Notes: generated from the sequence alone by a model not told the origin. Positions 1 to 10,062 are shown, counted from the stretch's first letter. The stretch is DNA of 64,000 bases from Mycolicibacterium phocaicum (GCF_010731115.1 NZ_AP022616.1:2728001-2792000); one strand, 5' to 3'. Numbers and translations: made by a program.

Positions 1-810
<810 letters not shown>

Positions 811-852
811 GGGTACATGTTGTCAGGCCGCACCCCGGTTGCGCATGCGGGA

Positions 853-1905
853 TTACCAGGTTGCCTCGCGGATGTACTCGCCGATCTGCTTCAGCGAGCG
901 GTCCGCTTCCTTGACCAGCGGGGCAGCGAGTTGGAAGACGTGCATCTGGCCGGGCCAGACGTGTACCTCGACCGGCACGCCGCTCGCGGCCAGCATGTGC
1001 GCGGCCTTGCGGGCATCGTTGAGCAGCACCTCGGAACCGGACACGTGGATCAGGGTGCGCGGCAGGCCGGGCTCGATGTGGTCGAGCGGCTCGTACACCT
1101 CTTCGGGCTTCCCGTCGACGATGTGGCGTGATGCCGCGTGCTCGATGAGCTCGATCAGCGCGTCGAAGGCGTGCGCCGGGAACATCGCGTCGGACTTCAT
1201 GTTCGGGTGCTGGGCCCGGCTCTCGTTGTCGATCTCGAACAGCGGCGACATCGTCGTCACCGCCGCCGGCAGCTCGCCCTCCTCCTGCAGCTTCTCGGCC
1301 AGCGCGAGCGACAGGTAGCCGCCCGCCGAATCTCCGGCCAGCACGATCTGGTCCGGCTCGTAGCCCTTCAGGCGCAGCCACCGGTAGGCATCGTGGCAGT
1401 CCTCGAGGGCCTCGCCGATCGAGTGCTTCGGAATCATCCGATAGTCGACGACCAGGACAGGGGCGTCGGCGTACTTCGACAACGCGCCGACCACGCGGCC
1501 GTGGGTGTGCACACCACAGGTCAGGAACGCGCCGCCGTGCATGTAGAGGATGACGCTGCGGCGGCCGTCGGCGGGCAGCACGCCCTTGGCGCGGACCAGG
1601 TGCGCCGTACAGTTCGGCAAACCGATCGTGGCGCGGACCGTGCCCGGCTCAAGCCTCATGATCCGAGCGACGAAGTCCACCATTCCCCACGGCCAGGGGG
1701 CCTTGGGGGCGTAGCTGCCGATGGTCAGAGTTGACTTGATGGCGAGTGTCGCGGCTACCGACATCAGGCGCCCGGCGAGGCTGGGACCGTCCTCGACGAT
1801 CTCTACCGGTGCGCCGTCGCTGACCGGATAGCGGCGTGGTTTCCGCCCCTTAGCAGCACTTATAGCAACACTATGGGTTCTGACAACCCTGCTCGGTGCG
1901 GTCAT
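853..1905 (-). CDS. lipU: HSL-family esterase/lipase LipU
   Basis: This is an alpha/beta hydrolase of the hormone-sensitive-lipase group (350 aa), expected to hydrolyse short or medium acyl esters. The oxyanion motif HGGAF is at about 123-127 and the nucleophile elbow GDSAGG at 191-196 (Ser 193). A C-terminal SEVLLNDA segment supplies the acidic residue and GQMHVF the histidine. The frame stays open to 2022, but ATG 1905 is preferred because AGGAG lies 8 nt upstream and the upstream 39 codons look non-coding. It is followed closely by cbs, so co-transcription is likely. It is divergent from the SGNH hydrolase at 2103, and the roughly 200 bp between them is AT-richer than its surroundings and should hold both promoters. 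Confidence 0.88.
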   Translation of the reverse strand: MTAPSRVVRTHSVAISAAKGRKPRRYPVSDGAPVEIVEDGPSLAGRLMSVAATLAIKSTLTIGSYAPKAPWPWGMVDFVARIMRLEPGTVRATIGLPNCTAHLVRAKGVLPADGRRSVILYMHGGAFLTCGVHTHGRVVGALSKYADAPVLVVDYRMIPKHSIGEALEDCHDAYRWLRLKGYEPDQIVLAGDSAGGYLSLALAEKLQEEGELPAAVTTMSPLFEIDNESRAQHPNMKSDAMFPAHAFDALIELIEHAASRHIVDGKPEEVYEPLDHIEPGLPRTLIHVSGSEVLLNDARKAAHMLAASGVPVEVHVWPGQMHVFQLAAPLVKEADRSLKQIGEYIREATW

Positions 1906-2102
1906 CGCCACCACTCCTACGCCTTTGTAGTTCCGGTGCACTTCGTTATTTACGTCACTTAATAGACAACCCGCGTAACTTAGCTTGCCACCGCTACATA
2001 GATCAACAATCAAAGTCGCCAAATTGATGCCCCAGTCGATATGACTACGTGATCGGGCCGCCCGCGGTTCATCGACCTGCGAATCTCCGCAACCGACCTA
2101 GA

Positions 2103-3077
2103 ATGAACGCCGTGGGCAGACGTGCACCGCGCCGGAAGACCATCGCTCTGGCGACCGCAGCCACCATCGCCTCGACAGGGTCGTATGTCGGGGCCCGAAA
2201 CCTCCTGAGCGGCCAGGCCGCCAAGGCACGCCGGGTCATCCCCAAGTCATGGGAGGTCCCGCCCCGCGCCGACGGCGTCTACAGCCCCGGGGGCGGACCC
2301 GTCGAGAAATGGCAGCGCGGCGTGCCGTTCGACCTGCACCTGATGATCTTCGGTGACTCCACCGCCACCGGATACGGCTGCCGCGACGCCGACGAGGTGC
2401 CCGGCGTCCTGCTCGCCCGCGGGCTGGCACAGCAGTCCGGCAAGCGAATCCGGTTGTCCACCAAGGCCATCGTCGGGGCCACGTCCAAGGGTCTGTCCGG
2501 TCAGATCGATGCCATGTTCGTGGCCGGCCCGCCGCCCGACGCCGCGGTGATCATGATCGGCGCCAACGACATCACCGCCGTCAACGGCATCGGGCAGTCG
2601 GCCCGCCGCCTCGGCAACGCGGTGCAGCGCCTGTGCGCCAGCGGCGCGGTCGTCGTCGTCGGCACGTGTCCGGACTTCGGCGCCATCGCAGCCATCCCGC
2701 AACCGCTGCGCTTCGTCGCCCGCAACCGGGGCCTGCGGCTGGCCCGAGCCCAGGCCGGGCAGGTCCGGTCGAACGGCGGCGTGCCGGTGCCGTTCTCGGA
2801 CCTGCTGGCGCCCGATTTCCTCAAGGCGCCCGAGGTGCTCTTCTCCCCGGACATGTTCCATCCGTCGGCCGCCGGGTACTCCCTGGCCGCCCAGCAGCTG
2901 CTACCGGCCCTCTGTGAAGCGTTGGGCGAGTGGACAACTGAGTCTCCGCCCGCATCCGCGCTGGTCTCGCGGACCGCGGACGTGACGAGCCTGCTGGCCC
3001 GCCTCGCCGGCATGGCGCGCCTGTGGCGGCGTACGACAGGCGTACCCGCGCCGATCGTCGCTCCTGTCACGGGATAA
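2103..3077 (+). CDS. SGNH/GDSL-type hydrolase (Rv1075c-like)
   Basis: This is a secreted or membrane-anchored SGNH hydrolase of 324 aa. It has a basic N-terminus followed by a short hydrophobic stretch (about 13-30), suggesting an uncleaved anchor or signal peptide. Block I is IFGDSTATGYG (Ser 86), the block III Asn is in GAND (153-156), and the Asp-His pair of block V is in SPDMFHPSA (Asp 250, His 253), so the catalytic set is complete. ATG 2103 is chosen; GTG 2112 is an alternative, while GTG 2049 would add unlikely sequence. It sits 40 bp upstream of fadA3 on the same strand, the pairing Rv1075c-Rv1074c as I recall. The substrate is unknown; an acyl ester or carbohydrate-ester role is typical of the family. 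Confidence 0.85.
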   Translation: MNAVGRRAPRRKTIALATAATIASTGSYVGARNLLSGQAAKARRVIPKSWEVPPRADGVYSPGGGPVEKWQRGVPFDLHLMIFGDSTATGYGCRDADEVPGVLLARGLAQQSGKRIRLSTKAIVGATSKGLSGQIDAMFVAGPPPDAAVIMIGANDITAVNGIGQSARRLGNAVQRLCASGAVVVVGTCPDFGAIAAIPQPLRFVARNRGLRLARAQAGQVRSNGGVPVPFSDLLAPDFLKAPEVLFSPDMFHPSAAGYSLAAQQLLPALCEALGEWTTESPPASALVSRTADVTSLLARLAGMARLWRRTTGVPAPIVAPVTG

Positions 3078-3117
3078 ATTCGCCAGGAAGCTATTTTTGG
3101 ATCCTTAGGAGCCCGTC

Positions 3118-4335
3118 ATGCCCGAAGCCGTCATCGTCTCCACTGCCCGCTCCCCTATCGGCCGTGCCGTCAAGGGCTCGTTGGCCACCATGCGGCCCGA
3201 CGACCTGGCCGCCCAGATGGTGCGCGCCGCGCTGGACAAGGTGCCCGCGCTCGACCCGCGCGATGTCGCCGACCTGATGATCGGTTGCGGACAGCCCGGT
3301 GGTGAGGCCGCCTACAACATCGGCCGCGCCGTGGCCGTCGAGCTCGGCTACGACTTCATGCCGGGCACCACCGTCAACCGCTACTGCTCGTCGTCGCTGC
3401 AGACCACCCGCATGGCGTTCCACGCCATCAAGGCCGGCGAGGGCGACGTGTTCATCTCGGCCGGTGTCGAGACCGTGTCCCGCTTCGGCGTCGGCGCTGC
3501 CGACGGCGCCCCGAACAGCAAGAACTCGCTGTTCGACGAGGCCCAGGCCCGTACCGTCAAGCAGGCCGAAGGCGCCACCGAGTGGCACGACCCCCGCGAG
3601 GACGGCGTCCTGCCCGATGTCTACATCGCCATGGGCCAGACTGCCGAGAACGTCGTCCTGCACACCGGCATCAGCCGTGAGGACCAGGACCACTGGGGCG
3701 TCCGCTCGCAGAACAAGGCCGAGGAAGCCATCAACGCGGGCTTCTTCGAGCGTGAGATCGTCCCCGTCACCCTGCCCGACGGCACCATCGTCTCCAAGGA
3801 TGACGGCCCGCGTGCCGGCACCACCTACGAGAAGATCAGCCAGCTGCAGCCGGTGTTCCGCCCGAACGGCACCATCACCGCCGGTAACGCCTGCCCGCTG
3901 AACGACGGCGCCGCCGCCCTCGTGATCATGAGCGACGAGAAGGCCAAGGCCCTCGGCCTGACCCCGCTCGCGCGCATCGTCTCGACCGGTGTGTCGGGTC
4001 TGTCGCCGGAGATCATGGGCCTGGGCCCGATCGAGGCCGTCAAGCAGGCCCTCGGCCGCGCCAACATGGCCATCGGTGACGTCGACCTCTACGAGATCAA
4101 CGAGGCCTTCGCCGTGCAGGTGCTGGGCTCGGCCCGTGCCCTGGGCATGGACGAGGACCGCCTGAACGTGTCCGGTGGCGCCATCGCCCTCGGCCACCCG
4201 TTCGGTATGACCGGCGCCCGCATCACCGCGACGCTGATCAACAACCTGCAGACCCACGACAAGCAGTTCGGCATCGAGACCATGTGTGTCGGTGGTGGCC
4301 AGGGTATGGCCATGATCATCGAGCGGCTTTCGTAA
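3118..4335 (+). CDS. fadA3: Acetyl-CoA acyltransferase (thiolase) FadA3
   Basis: This thiolase of 405 aa performs the last beta-oxidation step (3-ketoacyl-CoA + CoA to acetyl-CoA + shortened acyl-CoA) or the reverse condensation. The acyl-accepting cysteine is Cys 90 in NRYCSSSLQ, the C-terminal His is in GGAIALGHPFGMTGAR, and the second active-site Cys is in CVGGGQGMAM. Its length matches FadA3. The ATG has a good ribosome site (AGGAG, 7 nt upstream). It follows the SGNH hydrolase in the same direction and is followed by a long imperfect hairpin. The gene itself is complete and shows no anomalies. Confidence 0.93.
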   Translation: MPEAVIVSTARSPIGRAVKGSLATMRPDDLAAQMVRAALDKVPALDPRDVADLMIGCGQPGGEAAYNIGRAVAVELGYDFMPGTTVNRYCSSSLQTTRMAFHAIKAGEGDVFISAGVETVSRFGVGAADGAPNSKNSLFDEAQARTVKQAEGATEWHDPREDGVLPDVYIAMGQTAENVVLHTGISREDQDHWGVRSQNKAEEAINAGFFEREIVPVTLPDGTIVSKDDGPRAGTTYEKISQLQPVFRPNGTITAGNACPLNDGAAALVIMSDEKAKALGLTPLARIVSTGVSGLSPEIMGLGPIEAVKQALGRANMAIGDVDLYEINEAFAVQVLGSARALGMDEDRLNVSGGAIALGHPFGMTGARITATLINNLQTHDKQFGIETMCVGGGQGMAMIIERLS

Positions 4336-4374
4336 GTCTCTGAAGCAGTCTCTGAAGCGGCGTCCCGCCGCCTC

Positions 4375-4438
4375 GCGTTGACCCTGTACTCAGGGCGCAT
4401 TTGTTCGAGTGGAATGCGCCCCAGGTACAGGGTCAACG
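4375..4438. repeat. Long imperfect inverted repeat after fadA3
   Basis: The left arm (about 4375-4402) and right arm (4413-4438) both read, when folded, CGTTGACCCTGTAC followed by GGCGCATT, with a few central mismatches and an 11-nt loop. It lies 40 bp after the fadA3 stop and can act as a terminator hairpin. The GTTGACCCTG ends are shared with the following tandem repeat units, so it is probably a diverged member of the same family. Confidence 0.7.
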
Positions 4439-4453
4439 TGTTTCTGGGGTTGG

Positions 4454-4793
4454 CTCTGCGCTGGCGGCGCAAAGTTGCAAGTGGCGTAGGCCCTCACCGC
4501 AGGGTCAACCAGCCCCACCGCTGACCCTGCGGCAGCGGCGCAAAGTTGCGAGAAGCCCACGCCCTCAATACAGAATCGACGTGTTCCTGGGATCGGCTCT
4601 GCGCGGGCGGCGCAAAGTCGCGAGAAGCGTGGACCCTCACCGCAGGGTCAACCAGCCCCGCCGCTGACCCTGCGGCAGCGGCGCAAAGTTGCAAGTGGCG
4701 TAGGCCCTCACCGCAGACTCAACGTCACCACCGTTGACTCTGCGGCAGCGGCGCAAAGTCGCAAGTGGCGTAGGCCCTCACCGCAGGCTGAAT
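4454..4793. repeat. Tandem array of five ~60-bp palindromic-ended units
   Basis: Five related units begin near 4454, 4522, 4593, 4664 and 4734, a period of about 68-71 bp. Each carries a core like GGCGCAAAGTTGCAAGTGGC and a tail like CCCTCACCGCAGGGTCAAC. The unit ends are complementary (TTGACCCTGCGG against CCGCAGGGTCAA), so each can fold. The last unit overlaps the 3' end of the DUF559 gene. Two further units occur on the far side of that gene at 5753-5884. The unit size and folded structure resemble REP/MITE-type elements rather than CRISPR, because there are no unique equal-length spacers. Confidence 0.8.
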
Positions 4794-5650
4794 GCCGCGG
4801 GATTTCGCCGGCGCACCGCAAGGTCCCAGGCTCGGTTCACTCGTGCCAACACGTCGGGCTTCCGGTGGCCCGCCGCGACCCGAACAACCGTCCACCCGAT
4901 TCCGGCGATGTACTCACTGCGCACGATGTCATAGCCGAGCTGATCTGCATGCTGTTCCCCGTCGTATTCCACCGCGAGCATCAGGTCCTCCCACCCCATA
5001 TCGAGGAAGTACTTGGGATTGCCGTCGGGTCCGGGGACAGGAATCTGCGTCTGTGGCCGTGGGAAATCCTCGGCGATCAGCATCAGTCGGATCCTTGTTT
5101 CCTGGGGAGATTGCCCGCCCGGGTCGCAGAGGTCCAAGGCTCGTTCCAGTTGACGAAGCCCCCGGCAGTGTCGATGTTCCCCGGCCAGCGCCAAGACTTC
5201 GTCGGTGACGAATCCCGTTGCCACGCAGAGCGCGTCGAGCCGCGCGACGGCATCATTGAGTCGCCCGCGGCGTCCGAGGTCGAATGCCGCACGTGCCGGT
5301 GTGGTGACCGGCAATCCGTCGACGGAGTGGACCTCTTCGGCAAAAATTAGGTCGTCGCGAGTGACGACTCCGCGCGGCGGTCGGGCATTCGGCCAGATCA
5401 GCTCGATCGCGGCGTCGTCCGGAATCCACTTCGCGCCCAACAGGCTTGATGCAGTCGAGCCCGCGATCACCGCTTCACGCTGCGACCACAACCACGCGGC
5501 GGCAGCGCGTTGCTGCAAAGACGGATCAATCCGCTTGTCCAAGTACACGTTCGGCATGATCGCGCGGTAATACCGGCGCAGTTCGTAACGGTTGAGGGCG
5601 CCCGCTTGCAGGGCCTCGCTGCCGATGAACGGCTGGTTGTCGATGTCCAT
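4778..5650 (-). CDS. DUF559-type endonuclease-like protein
   Basis: This 290-aa protein belongs to a family abundant in mycobacteria. The N-terminal half resembles the winged-helix AbiEi-like domain (LNRYELRRYYRAIMPNVYL, then VTTPARAAFDLGRRG). The C-terminal half is a DUF559/Vsr-like PD-(D/E)xK nuclease-like domain with DMGWEDLMLAVEYDGEQH near residues 225-245, where the acidic D...EYDG signature is intact. The start is the ATG at 5650; no clear ribosome site is seen. Palindromic repeat units flank the gene on both sides and one overlaps its last codons, which hints at movement as a cassette. The biochemical role of the family is not established; a nuclease or toxin-like role is inference only. 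Confidence 0.8.
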   Translation of the reverse strand: MDIDNQPFIGSEALQAGALNRYELRRYYRAIMPNVYLDKRIDPSLQQRAAAAWLWSQREAVIAGSTASSLLGAKWIPDDAAIELIWPNARPPRGVVTRDDLIFAEEVHSVDGLPVTTPARAAFDLGRRGRLNDAVARLDALCVATGFVTDEVLALAGEHRHCRGLRQLERALDLCDPGGQSPQETRIRLMLIAEDFPRPQTQIPVPGPDGNPKYFLDMGWEDLMLAVEYDGEQHADQLGYDIVRSEYIAGIGWTVVRVAAGHRKPDVLARVNRAWDLAVRRRNPAAFSLR

Positions 5651-5752
5651 AGCGGCAACCGTGCAGGCGTCGTCCGACACAATTTGCGGCGCAATCAGCC
5701 AGCCGAGCCTCGCTTGTGGACGAATCGCGCACTGTGCACAACGCTCTTGCCG

Positions 5753-5884
5753 TTGATTCTGCGGCAGCGGCGCGAAAGCGCGAGTAGCCGAGGCCATCAG
5801 CACAGACTCAACCAGCACACACCACTGACCCTGCCGCAGCGGCGCAAAAGTGCGAGAAACCCGCGCCCTCAGTACAGGATCAAC
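5753..5884. repeat. Two further copies of the palindromic repeat unit
   Basis: Units at about 5753-5812 (TTGATTCTGCGGCAGCGGCG...) and 5826-5884 (CTGACCCTGCCGCAGCGGCG...) match the five-unit array at 4454-4793 but are more diverged. They lie between the start of the DUF559 gene and purT, so that gene is bracketed by the same repeat family. Confidence 0.75.
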
Positions 5885-5956
5885 GGGCCGGCGGACCACG
5901 ACTGCGCCGACCTCGCACAGCCCAAATCGAACCCGACCCCATAGACTCAGCGCCCA

Positions 5957-7159
5957 ATGATCACCATCGGAACCCCACTGTCGCCGAACGCGACCAGGGT
6001 CATGCTGCTCGGCTCCGGCGAACTCGGTCGCGAAGTGCTGATCGCGTTGCAGCGACTGGGCGTCGAGACCATTGCCGTCGACCGCTACGACAACGCGCCG
6101 GGCCAGCAGGTGGCTCACCACGCGCGGACCATCTCCATGACCGACCCCGACCAGTTGAAGGCGCTGATCGCGGCCGAGAAGCCGGACCTCGTGGTGCCGG
6201 AGATCGAGGCCATCGCGACGCCGGCGCTGCAGGAACTCGAGGAAGCCGGTGTCGTGCGGGTGATCCCGACCGCACGGGCCGCCCGCCTGACCATGGACCG
6301 CGAGGGCATCCGGCGGCTGGCCGCCGAGGAGCTCGGGGTGCCGACGAGCCCGTACCAGTTCTGCGATTCGCTCGAGGAGCTCCAAGCCGCCATTGACGGC
6401 GGCATCGGCTACCCGTGCGTCGTGAAACCCGTGATGAGCAGCTCTGGCAAGGGCCAGAGCAAGCTCGACGGCCCCGACGACGTCGCGAAGGCCTGGGACT
6501 ACGCCATGGGCGGGGCCCGCGTCACCAACACCCGGATCATCGTCGAGGGCTTCGTCGACTTCGATTACGAGATCACGCTATTGACCGTCCGGGCGCGCGG
6601 GACGGATGGCGAGGTCGAGACGCAGTTCTGCGAACCGATCGGGCATCGGCAGGTCGCCGGCGACTATGTGGAGAGCTGGCAGCCGCACCCGATGTCGGCC
6701 GCCGCCCTGGCGAACGCCCAGCAGATCGCGCACAAGGTCACCGAAAACCTTGGCGGGCAGGGCGTTTTCGGCGTCGAGTTGTTCGTCAAGGGCGACCAGG
6801 TGTGGTTCAGCGAGGTGAGCCCGCGGCCGCACGACACCGGTATGACGACCATGATCACGCAGTGGCAGAACGAGTTCGAGCTGCACGCCCGCGCCATCCT
6901 CGGTCTGCCGGTGGATACGTCGCTGAAGACCCCGGGTGCCAGCGCGGTGATCTACGGCGGTGTCGAGGCCGAGGGCATCGTCTTCGACGGCGTCGACGAG
7001 GCGCTGCAGGTGCCGGGCACCGACATTCGGCTGTTCGGCAAGCCGGAGAGCTTCCGCACCCGCCGGATGGGTGTGGCGCTGGCGCGGGCCGAAGACATCG
7101 ACACCGCGCGCCGCAACGCCGCGGAAGCTGCCGGCCGGGTCAGGCCGCGCGAAGTCTGA
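5957..7159 (+). CDS. purT: Formate-dependent GAR transformylase PurT
   Basis: PurT is an ATP-grasp enzyme that uses formate and ATP to formylate glycinamide ribonucleotide in purine synthesis, independently of folate. The 400-aa protein has the N-terminal nucleotide-binding segment [25 protein letters not shown], and the ATP-grasp core with [28 protein letters not shown] and [13 protein letters not shown]. The ATG at 5957 gives the family-standard start. It stands between the DUF559/repeat segment and a strong terminator. In my memory of M. tuberculosis, purT is not in this neighbourhood, so purT and the DUF559 gene look like an insertion into the conserved Rv1074c-Rv1072 interval. Confidence 0.93.
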   Translation: MITIGTPLSPNATRVMLLGSGELGREVLIALQRLGVETIAVDRYDNAPGQQVAHHARTISMTDPDQLKALIAAEKPDLVVPEIEAIATPALQELEEAGVVRVIPTARAARLTMDREGIRRLAAEELGVPTSPYQFCDSLEELQAAIDGGIGYPCVVKPVMSSSGKGQSKLDGPDDVAKAWDYAMGGARVTNTRIIVEGFVDFDYEITLLTVRARGTDGEVETQFCEPIGHRQVAGDYVESWQPHPMSAAALANAQQIAHKVTENLGGQGVFGVELFVKGDQVWFSEVSPRPHDTGMTTMITQWQNEFELHARAILGLPVDTSLKTPGASAVIYGGVEAEGIVFDGVDEALQVPGTDIRLFGKPESFRTRRMGVALARAEDIDTARRNAAEAAGRVRPREV

Positions 7160-7171
7160 GCACGACGCGAA

Positions 7172-7203
7172 GAAGGGGCGCCCGCCGAAGCGGACGCCCC
7201 TTC
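7172..7203. terminator. Intrinsic terminator-like hairpin between purT and the BI-1 gene
   Basis: A 14-bp stem (one mismatch) closes on a CGAA loop, with GAAGGGGCG paired to CGCCCCTTC. It lies just after the purT stop and before the convergent gene ending at 7217, so it can serve both directions. Confidence 0.8.
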
Positions 7204-7216
7204 TCTGTCAACGGAG

Positions 7217-8059
7217 CTAGTCGTTGTTGAAATAACTCAGCAGTCGCAGGATTTCCACGTACAGCCAGACCAGGGTGACGGTCAGGCCGAGCGCGACGCC
7301 CCACGCCGCCTTCGCCGGCGCACCGGCGCGGATCATCTGGTCGGCAGCGTCGAAGTCGATCAGGAAGCTGAACGCCGCCAGCGCGATGCAGACCAGCGAG
7401 AAGATGATCGCGATGGTGCCGCCGCTGCGCAGGCCCATGCCGGCGCCGCCGTTGAACAGGCCGATGATGAAGTTGCCGAGCATCAGGGCGAGGACGCCGA
7501 ACATGCCGGCGACGATCATGCGGGTGAACTTCGGGGTGACGCGGATGGCGCCGGTCTTGTAGACGACGAGCATGCCGAAGAACACACCGAACGTGCCGAG
7601 GACCGCCTGGCTGATGAGGGCGCCTGCACTGATGCCCTGCACCGCGAAGTTGGCCATGACGAACGAGAAGGCGCCGAGGAACATGCCCTCGAGCACCGCG
7701 TAGGTCAGGACGATGCCCGGGTTGTCCTGCTTACGGCCGAACGTGGCGATGAGGACCATCACCAGGCCGCCGATGGCGCCGATCATGGCGATGGGCCCGG
7801 CCAGCGCCAGGTTCGACATGATCAGGAAGTACGAAACGACCGCACTGACGGTCAGCACCGCCAGCGTGATGCCGGTCTTGGTGACGACGTCGTCGATGGT
7901 CAGCGGGCGCGAGAAGCCGGCCTGCTGCTGCGGGTACTGGGTGTATGGCTGAGCCATGGTCTGCTGGGCACCATATGCGGCGGCGCCACTACCGAATTGC
8001 GCGTATCCGCCCTGCGACTTGGGCAGGGAACGAAATATCGGGTTGCTGCTCTCGCGCAC
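7217..8059 (-). CDS. Bax inhibitor-1/YccA-type membrane protein (Rv1072-like)
   Basis: This integral membrane protein of about 280 aa has a hydrophilic N-terminal region rich in Gly, Gln and Tyr (about 1-55), then seven predicted hydrophobic helices. The Bax-inhibitor-1-like core includes VLTYAVLEGMFLGAFSF and the acidic C-terminal pair around LIDFDAADQMI, near the end of helix 6. The GTG at 8059 is preferred over the upstream open frame because GGAGAGG lies 8 nt before it. Rv1072 in M. tuberculosis is the syntenic equivalent from memory. Family members are proton-sensitive calcium-leak or stress-linked channels in other organisms; the mycobacterial role is not known. Confidence 0.85.
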   Translation of the reverse strand: MRESSNPIFRSLPKSQGGYAQFGSGAAAYGAQQTMAQPYTQYPQQQAGFSRPLTIDDVVTKTGITLAVLTVSAVVSYFLIMSNLALAGPIAMIGAIGGLVMVLIATFGRKQDNPGIVLTYAVLEGMFLGAFSFVMANFAVQGISAGALISQAVLGTFGVFFGMLVVYKTGAIRVTPKFTRMIVAGMFGVLALMLGNFIIGLFNGGAGMGLRSGGTIAIIFSLVCIALAAFSFLIDFDAADQMIRAGAPAKAAWGVALGLTVTLVWLYVEILRLLSYFNND

Positions 8060-8207
8060 CGTCGGGTTCCTCTCCTGAAGCTGTGGTCCGTCTGCTGACG
8101 AACACCCACACAACGTACGACTTCGGGTGTTGGTTCCCGGCGAGACGGAGAAACTGGGAACTTACTGTGAAACGGTACCTGGTCGGCGCACGCGCTGCGC
8201 GACGATC

Positions 8208-8213
8208 TACATT
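8208..8213 (+). promoter_or_regulatory. Putative -10 element (TACATT) for leaderless echA9
   Basis: TACATT fits the TANNNT consensus and ends 7 nt before the GTG start of echA9 at 8221. No ribosome site is visible before that GTG. Together these suggest transcription starts at the GTG itself, the leaderless arrangement common in mycobacteria. Confidence 0.5.
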
Positions 8214-8220
8214 GCTTACC

Positions 8221-9255
8221 GTGGCGGAAAACGAGGATATCCTAGTAAATGTCGAAAACGGCGTCGGCGTCGTCACGCTGAACCGTCCGAAGGCCATCAA
8301 CTCGCTGAACCAAGCGATGGTCACGGGCCTGGCCGAGGCGCTCACCGCGTGGGAGCACGACGACAGCGTGCGCGCGGTCCTGCTGACCGGCGCCGGCGAG
8401 CGTGGCCTGTGCGCGGGCGGCGACGTCGTCGCGCTGTATCACTCCGCCAAGGCGCAGGACGACAACGCCAGGACGTTCTGGCACGACGAATACGTACTCA
8501 ACGCGCACATCGGCCGCTACCCCAAGCCGTACGTCTCCTTGATGGACGGCATCGTGATGGGCGGCGGCGTCGGCGTCGGCGCCCACGGCAACATCCGCGT
8601 CGTCACGGAGAAGACCAAGCTGGGCATGCCCGAGGTCGGCATCGGCTTCATCCCCGACGTCGGCGGCACCTACCTGCTGTCCCGCGCCCCGGGCCTGATC
8701 GGCCTGCACGCCGCACTCACCGGCGCCCCGTTCTCCGGCGCCGACGCCATCGCCCTAGGTTTCGCCGACCACTTCGTCCCACAGGCCGACCTCCCGGCGT
8801 TCCGTGACCTGGTGATCAGCGATGGGCCCGACGCGGCGCCCAAGAAGTACGCCGTCGAGCCACCTGCCAGTGCGCTTCTGGCGCAACAACATTGGATCGA
8901 CGAGTGCTACGCCGCCGACACCGTCGCCGAGATCCTGGCGAACCTGCGCGGCCACGCCGCCGCCGAGGCCAACACCGCGGCCGACCTGATCGCCACCCGG
9001 TCCCCCGTCGCGCTGACGGTCACGCTGGAGGCCGTGCGCCGCGCCGCGAAGCTGCCGAGCCTCGAGGATGCCCTGGTTCAGGAATTTCGAGTGTCGATGG
9101 CGTCGCACAAGTCTCACGATTTCGTGGAGGGCATCCGCGCCCAGCTCGTCGACAAGGACCGCAACCCGCAGTGGTCGCCGGCCAGCCTGGCGGACGTCAC
9201 CGCCGCCGATGTCGACGCCTACTTCGTCTCCGCCGACCCCGACCTCACCTTCTAG
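8221..9255 (+). CDS. echA9: 3-hydroxyisobutyryl-CoA hydrolase/enoyl-CoA hydratase EchA9
   Basis: This crotonase-superfamily protein of 344 aa belongs to the longer HIBYL-CoA hydrolase group, which acts in valine breakdown. The oxyanion-hole segments are GLCAGGDVVALYH and MDGIVMGGGVGVGAHG, and the catalytic region is MPEVGIGFIPDVGGTYLL. The open frame reaches far upstream to 7945, but GTG 8221 matches the family N-terminus and the presumed leaderless promoter. echA8 follows after 15 bp, as in Rv1071c-Rv1070c. Some annotations call this simply enoyl-CoA hydratase; the length and the C-terminal extension favour the hydrolase. Confidence 0.88.
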   Translation: MAENEDILVNVENGVGVVTLNRPKAINSLNQAMVTGLAEALTAWEHDDSVRAVLLTGAGERGLCAGGDVVALYHSAKAQDDNARTFWHDEYVLNAHIGRYPKPYVSLMDGIVMGGGVGVGAHGNIRVVTEKTKLGMPEVGIGFIPDVGGTYLLSRAPGLIGLHAALTGAPFSGADAIALGFADHFVPQADLPAFRDLVISDGPDAAPKKYAVEPPASALLAQQHWIDECYAADTVAEILANLRGHAAAEANTAADLIATRSPVALTVTLEAVRRAAKLPSLEDALVQEFRVSMASHKSHDFVEGIRAQLVDKDRNPQWSPASLADVTAADVDAYFVSADPDLTF

Positions 9256-9270
9256 TTTTAGGATTCCACA

Positions 9271-10053
9271 GTGACATCTGAGACTTTCGAAACCATCCTG
9301 GTCACCCGCGACGACCGCGTCGCCACCATCACCCTGAACCGGCCCAAGGCGCTCAACGCCCTCAACAGCCAGGTGATGGCCGAAGTCACCACGGCCGCAG
9401 CCGAACTCGACGCCGACCCGGGCATCGGCGCCATCATCATCACCGGCAGCGAGAAGGCCTTCGCCGCGGGCGCCGACATCAAGGAGATGGCGAGCCTGAC
9501 GTTCGCCGACGTGTTCTCGCAGGACTTCTTCGCGCTGTGGAACAAGTTCGCCGCGACCCGCACCCCCACCATCGCCGCCGTCGCCGGCTACGCGCTCGGT
9601 GGCGGTTGTGAGCTGGCCATGATGTGCGACCTGCTGATCGCCGCCGACACCGCCAAATTCGGCCAGCCCGAGATCAAGCTGGGCGTGCTCCCCGGCATGG
9701 GTGGCAGCCAGCGCCTGACGCGCGCCGTGGGCAAGGCCAAGGCGATGGACCTGATCCTCACCGGCCGCAACATGGACGCCGAGGAAGCCGAACGCTGCGG
9801 CCTGGTGTCGCGCGTGGTCCCGGCCGACAAGCTGCTCGAAGAGGCCAACGCCGTCGCCAAAACCATTGCCGGCATGTCGCTTTCGGCATCGCGGATGGCC
9901 AAGGAAGCCGTCAACCGAGCTTTCGAGAGCACGCTGGCCGAAGGCCTGCTGTACGAGCGCCGGCTGTTCCACTCGGCGTTCGCCACCGACGACCAGACCG
10001 AGGGCATGGCGGCGTTCACCGAGAAGCGCGCGCCGAACTTCACGCATCGGTAA
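9271..10053 (+). CDS. echA8: Enoyl-CoA hydratase EchA8
   Basis: This 260-aa crotonase hydrates trans-2-enoyl-CoA to 3-hydroxyacyl-CoA in beta-oxidation. The substrate loop [12 protein letters not shown] and the oxyanion segment [16 protein letters not shown] are present, and the two catalytic glutamates lie in the GGGCELAMM and [12 protein letters not shown] segments. The GTG start has AGGA 8 nt upstream. It is 15 bp from echA9 and 9 bp from the next gene, so the three are likely co-transcribed. Confidence 0.93.
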   Translation: MTSETFETILVTRDDRVATITLNRPKALNALNSQVMAEVTTAAAELDADPGIGAIIITGSEKAFAAGADIKEMASLTFADVFSQDFFALWNKFAATRTPTIAAVAGYALGGGCELAMMCDLLIAADTAKFGQPEIKLGVLPGMGGSQRLTRAVGKAKAMDLILTGRNMDAEEAERCGLVSRVVPADKLLEEANAVAKTIAGMSLSASRMAKEAVNRAFESTLAEGLLYERRLFHSAFATDDQTEGMAAFTEKRAPNFTHR

Positions 10054-10062
10054 AGTCGATCG

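Noticed and set aside
4454..4793. Regular repeats that could be taken for a CRISPR array
   Set aside because: The unit itself is folded and the intervals are not unique spacers; there are no cas genes nearby.
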